Below are positions 62,773 to 64,000 of a DNA stretch of 64,000 bases, piece after piece. The notes under the pieces are model-generated. The model was given only the letters and a program-made list of their open reading frames with translations. It was not told the origin of the DNA and did not search any database. Source of the DNA: Cohaesibacter marisflavi. Lineage in GTDB: Bacteria > Pseudomonadota > Alphaproteobacteria > Rhizobiales > Cohaesibacteraceae. Location: positions 558,001 to 622,000 of the forward strand of contig NZ_FOVR01000002.1 of NCBI RefSeq assembly GCF_900115225.1, read 5' to 3'. The position numbers were made by a program, and so were the translations under genes. Position 1 is the stretch's first letter. Every line of letters begins with the position of its first letter.

Positions 62773-64000
62773 CTACTGCCCGCGTTTGCGGATGGCGGTC
62801 ATGTTCCAGGTATTGAGCAGAGCTCGCAGCTGGGCCGGTTTGACCGGCTTGTTGAGAATGGCCATGTCTTTGGATTTGGCTTCATCGCGCACCTCTGTGG
62901 TGCGGTCCGCCGTAATCAGACTGGCAGCGATTTCCTGTCCGAATTTGGCGCGGAGCTTTTCGCAAGCCTCAGTACCGAGCATCTCATCAAGATGATAGTC
63001 GATGAGAATACCATCCGGCACCTTCTCGCTTTCCTCAAGCACCTTTTCCGCCTCTTCTAGAGACGAGGCGATCATGACATCACATCCCCAGCCTTCCAGC
63101 ATCACTTTCATGCCATCCTGAATGACCGGTTCGTTATCCACGCACAGAATGCGAAGATCGCTGAGCGGCTGGTTGGCCATGGAACGCGGTGCCTCTGCGC
63201 GGCTGGCGCTGTGGAGCAGGCGGAAGGCTGGCAGCTTGATGGCAAAGGCAGAGCCTTGTCCGGGCGTGGACATCAACCGGATCGGATGGTCGAGCACCTT
63301 GGAAATACGATCCACGATGGAGAGGCCGAGCCCGAGCCCGCTCGCAATACGAGCGCCTTCATCGAGCCGCTGGAATTCGAGGAAAATTTCTTCCTGCTGT
63401 TCGGGCGGAATGCCAACTCCAGTATCATGCACCTGCACTTCAATGGCGCTGTCAAGGCGGCGACAGCCGACCAGAACCGTGCCTTCAGTGGTGTATTTGA
63501 TGGCGTTGGAAATGAGATTCTGCAAAAGCCGCCGAAGCAGATGCTTGTCGGAGCGCACATGCAGCCCGCAAGAGACGATCCTGAGCTTGAGCCCCTTCTC
63601 TTGGGCCAGTGGCTCAAAATCTATACGCATTCGGTCGAGCATCTCGTCTATCGGGAAAGCAGAAAGCTGCGGCTTCATGGCGCCAGAATCCAACCGCGCG
63701 ATATCGAGCAGGGCGGCCAGAATGTCTTCCACCGCCTCAAGCGAGCTATCGATGTTGGTCGACATGACGGCGCTCTCTGCCAGCCCCGCATTGTCTTCAT
63801 CGGCTTTTGAGAGTGCTTCAAGGCGGTTGACTAGTGCCGTCGTATAAAGGCGCGCCGCATTCATGGGCTGCATGATGTCGTGCCCAGCTGCGGCAAGGAA
63901 GCGGGTCTTGGAGACGCTGGCTTCTTCTGCGGCCTGTTTGGCGCTGCGCAAGGCATCGTTCAGATGCATCAGCTCGCGGGTGCGATCCTTCACGCGTCGT
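62773..64000 (-). CDS. Hybrid sensor histidine kinase, N-terminus cut by window edge
   Basis: The visible 408 residues are the C-terminal part of a larger kinase; the frame continues past the right edge (RRVKDRTRELMHLNDALR, a coiled coil as often seen after PAS domains). The phospho-acceptor His lies in AAAGHDIMQPMNAARLY, the N box in LQNLISNAIKYTTEGTV, and the G boxes in HDTGVGIPPEQQ and GLGLGLSIVDRIS. A C-terminal receiver follows (ILCVDNEPVIQDGM, Asp in GILIDYHLDE, then LNKPVKPAQL). It probably passes phosphate to the neighbouring LuxR-type regulator. A GTG near 63993 is not its start. Confidence 0.93.
   Translation of the reverse strand, partial: RRVKDRTRELMHLNDALRSAKQAAEEASVSKTRFLAAAGHDIMQPMNAARLYTTALVNRLEALSKADEDNAGLAESAVMSTNIDSSLEAVEDILAALLDIARLDSGAMKPQLSAFPIDEMLDRMRIDFEPLAQEKGLKLRIVSCGLHVRSDKHLLRRLLQNLISNAIKYTTEGTVLVGCRRLDSAIEVQVHDTGVGIPPEQQEEIFLEFQRLDEGARIASGLGLGLSIVDRISKVLDHPIRLMSTPGQGSAFAIKLPAFRLLHSASRAEAPRSMANQPLSDLRILCVDNEPVIQDGMKVMLEGWGCDVMIASSLEEAEKVLEESEKVPDGILIDYHLDEMLGTEACEKLRAKFGQEIAASLITADRTTEVRDEAKSKDMAILNKPVKPAQLRALLNTWNMTAIRKRGQ

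Noticed and set aside
1-64000. CRISPR arrays, transposases, integrases, prophage or plasmid functions
   Set aside because: No regularly spaced repeats, transposase motifs or phage structural genes were seen; the content reads as core or stable accessory chromosome.

Overview
The window is a gene-dense stretch of an alphaproteobacterial chromosome, most likely from a Hyphomicrobiales (Rhizobiales) bacterium, perhaps a marine one near Cohaesibacter; the genus is an inference. Supporting signs are a class I lysyl-tRNA synthetase, the long two-domain dCTP deaminase, a PodJ-like polar protein with SEL1 and peptidoglycan-binding domains, the TauE/TIGR02186 pair, the 'ligase-associated' helicase/PdeM pair, and DUF930, DUF952, DUF2332, DUF2336 and DUF6460 proteins. 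I see no insertion sequence, prophage, CRISPR array or other clear mobile element.

Layout. 1-8.6 kb: a cut-off secreted protein, dCTP deaminase with a YigZ-family protein, a FemAB/GNAT-like protein, a glutathione S-transferase, a bacterial voltage-gated sodium channel, tRNA-Gly(CCC), a DUF2332 protein, a LysE exporter and a nucleoside hydrolase. 8.8-17.3 kb: a nine-gene same-strand cluster made of a polyamine-type ABC importer (binding protein, two permeases, ATPase), an N-carbamoyl-D-amino-acid hydrolase, an XRE-cupin regulator, an adenine-deaminase-like amidohydrolase and an M20 amidohydrolase of the allantoate/N-carbamoyl-L-amino-acid type. With the divergent nucleoside hydrolase it looks like a scavenging system for a nitrogen-rich cyclic amide, ureide or nucleobase, and it is the best candidate here for an undescribed pathway. 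17.7-25 kb: dihaem peroxidase, two diguanylate cyclases, an ArsC/Spx-like protein, exported MsrA and RecQ.

25-34.7 kb: a 1048-residue glycosyltransferase-esterase fusion divergent from a solute-binding-type protein, a fatty acid hydroxylase/sterol desaturase family protein, a TEX30-like hydrolase, a DUF930 protein, thymidine kinase, an acyltransferase and a TerB-like protein. 35-44 kb: class I LysRS behind a structured leader, a secreted hydrolase, a membrane-anchored degenerate nuclease-like protein, an XRE/S24-like regulator, DUF952-pyrD-arsC and a MATE exporter. 44-57 kb: a candidate small RNA, a DUF6460 protein, a third diguanylate cyclase, helicase plus PdeM, TauE plus TIGR02186, and the giant PodJ-like protein. 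57-64 kb: MerR regulator, Nudix hydrolase, DUF2336 protein, a secreted coiled-coil protein, an endonuclease/phosphatase-fold protein, and a LuxR-type response regulator convergent with a hybrid histidine kinase cut by the window end.

Themes. Signalling genes are frequent: three GGDEF proteins with different sensor regions and feedback sites, and a two-component pair. Envelope and polarity functions (PodJ-like protein, glycosyltransferase-esterase, acyltransferase) and small-molecule scavenging fill most of the rest. Start codons were chosen mainly from Shine-Dalgarno spacing and family length; several adopted starts are GTG, or TTG where noted. All functional calls come from reading motifs by eye, not from database searches.
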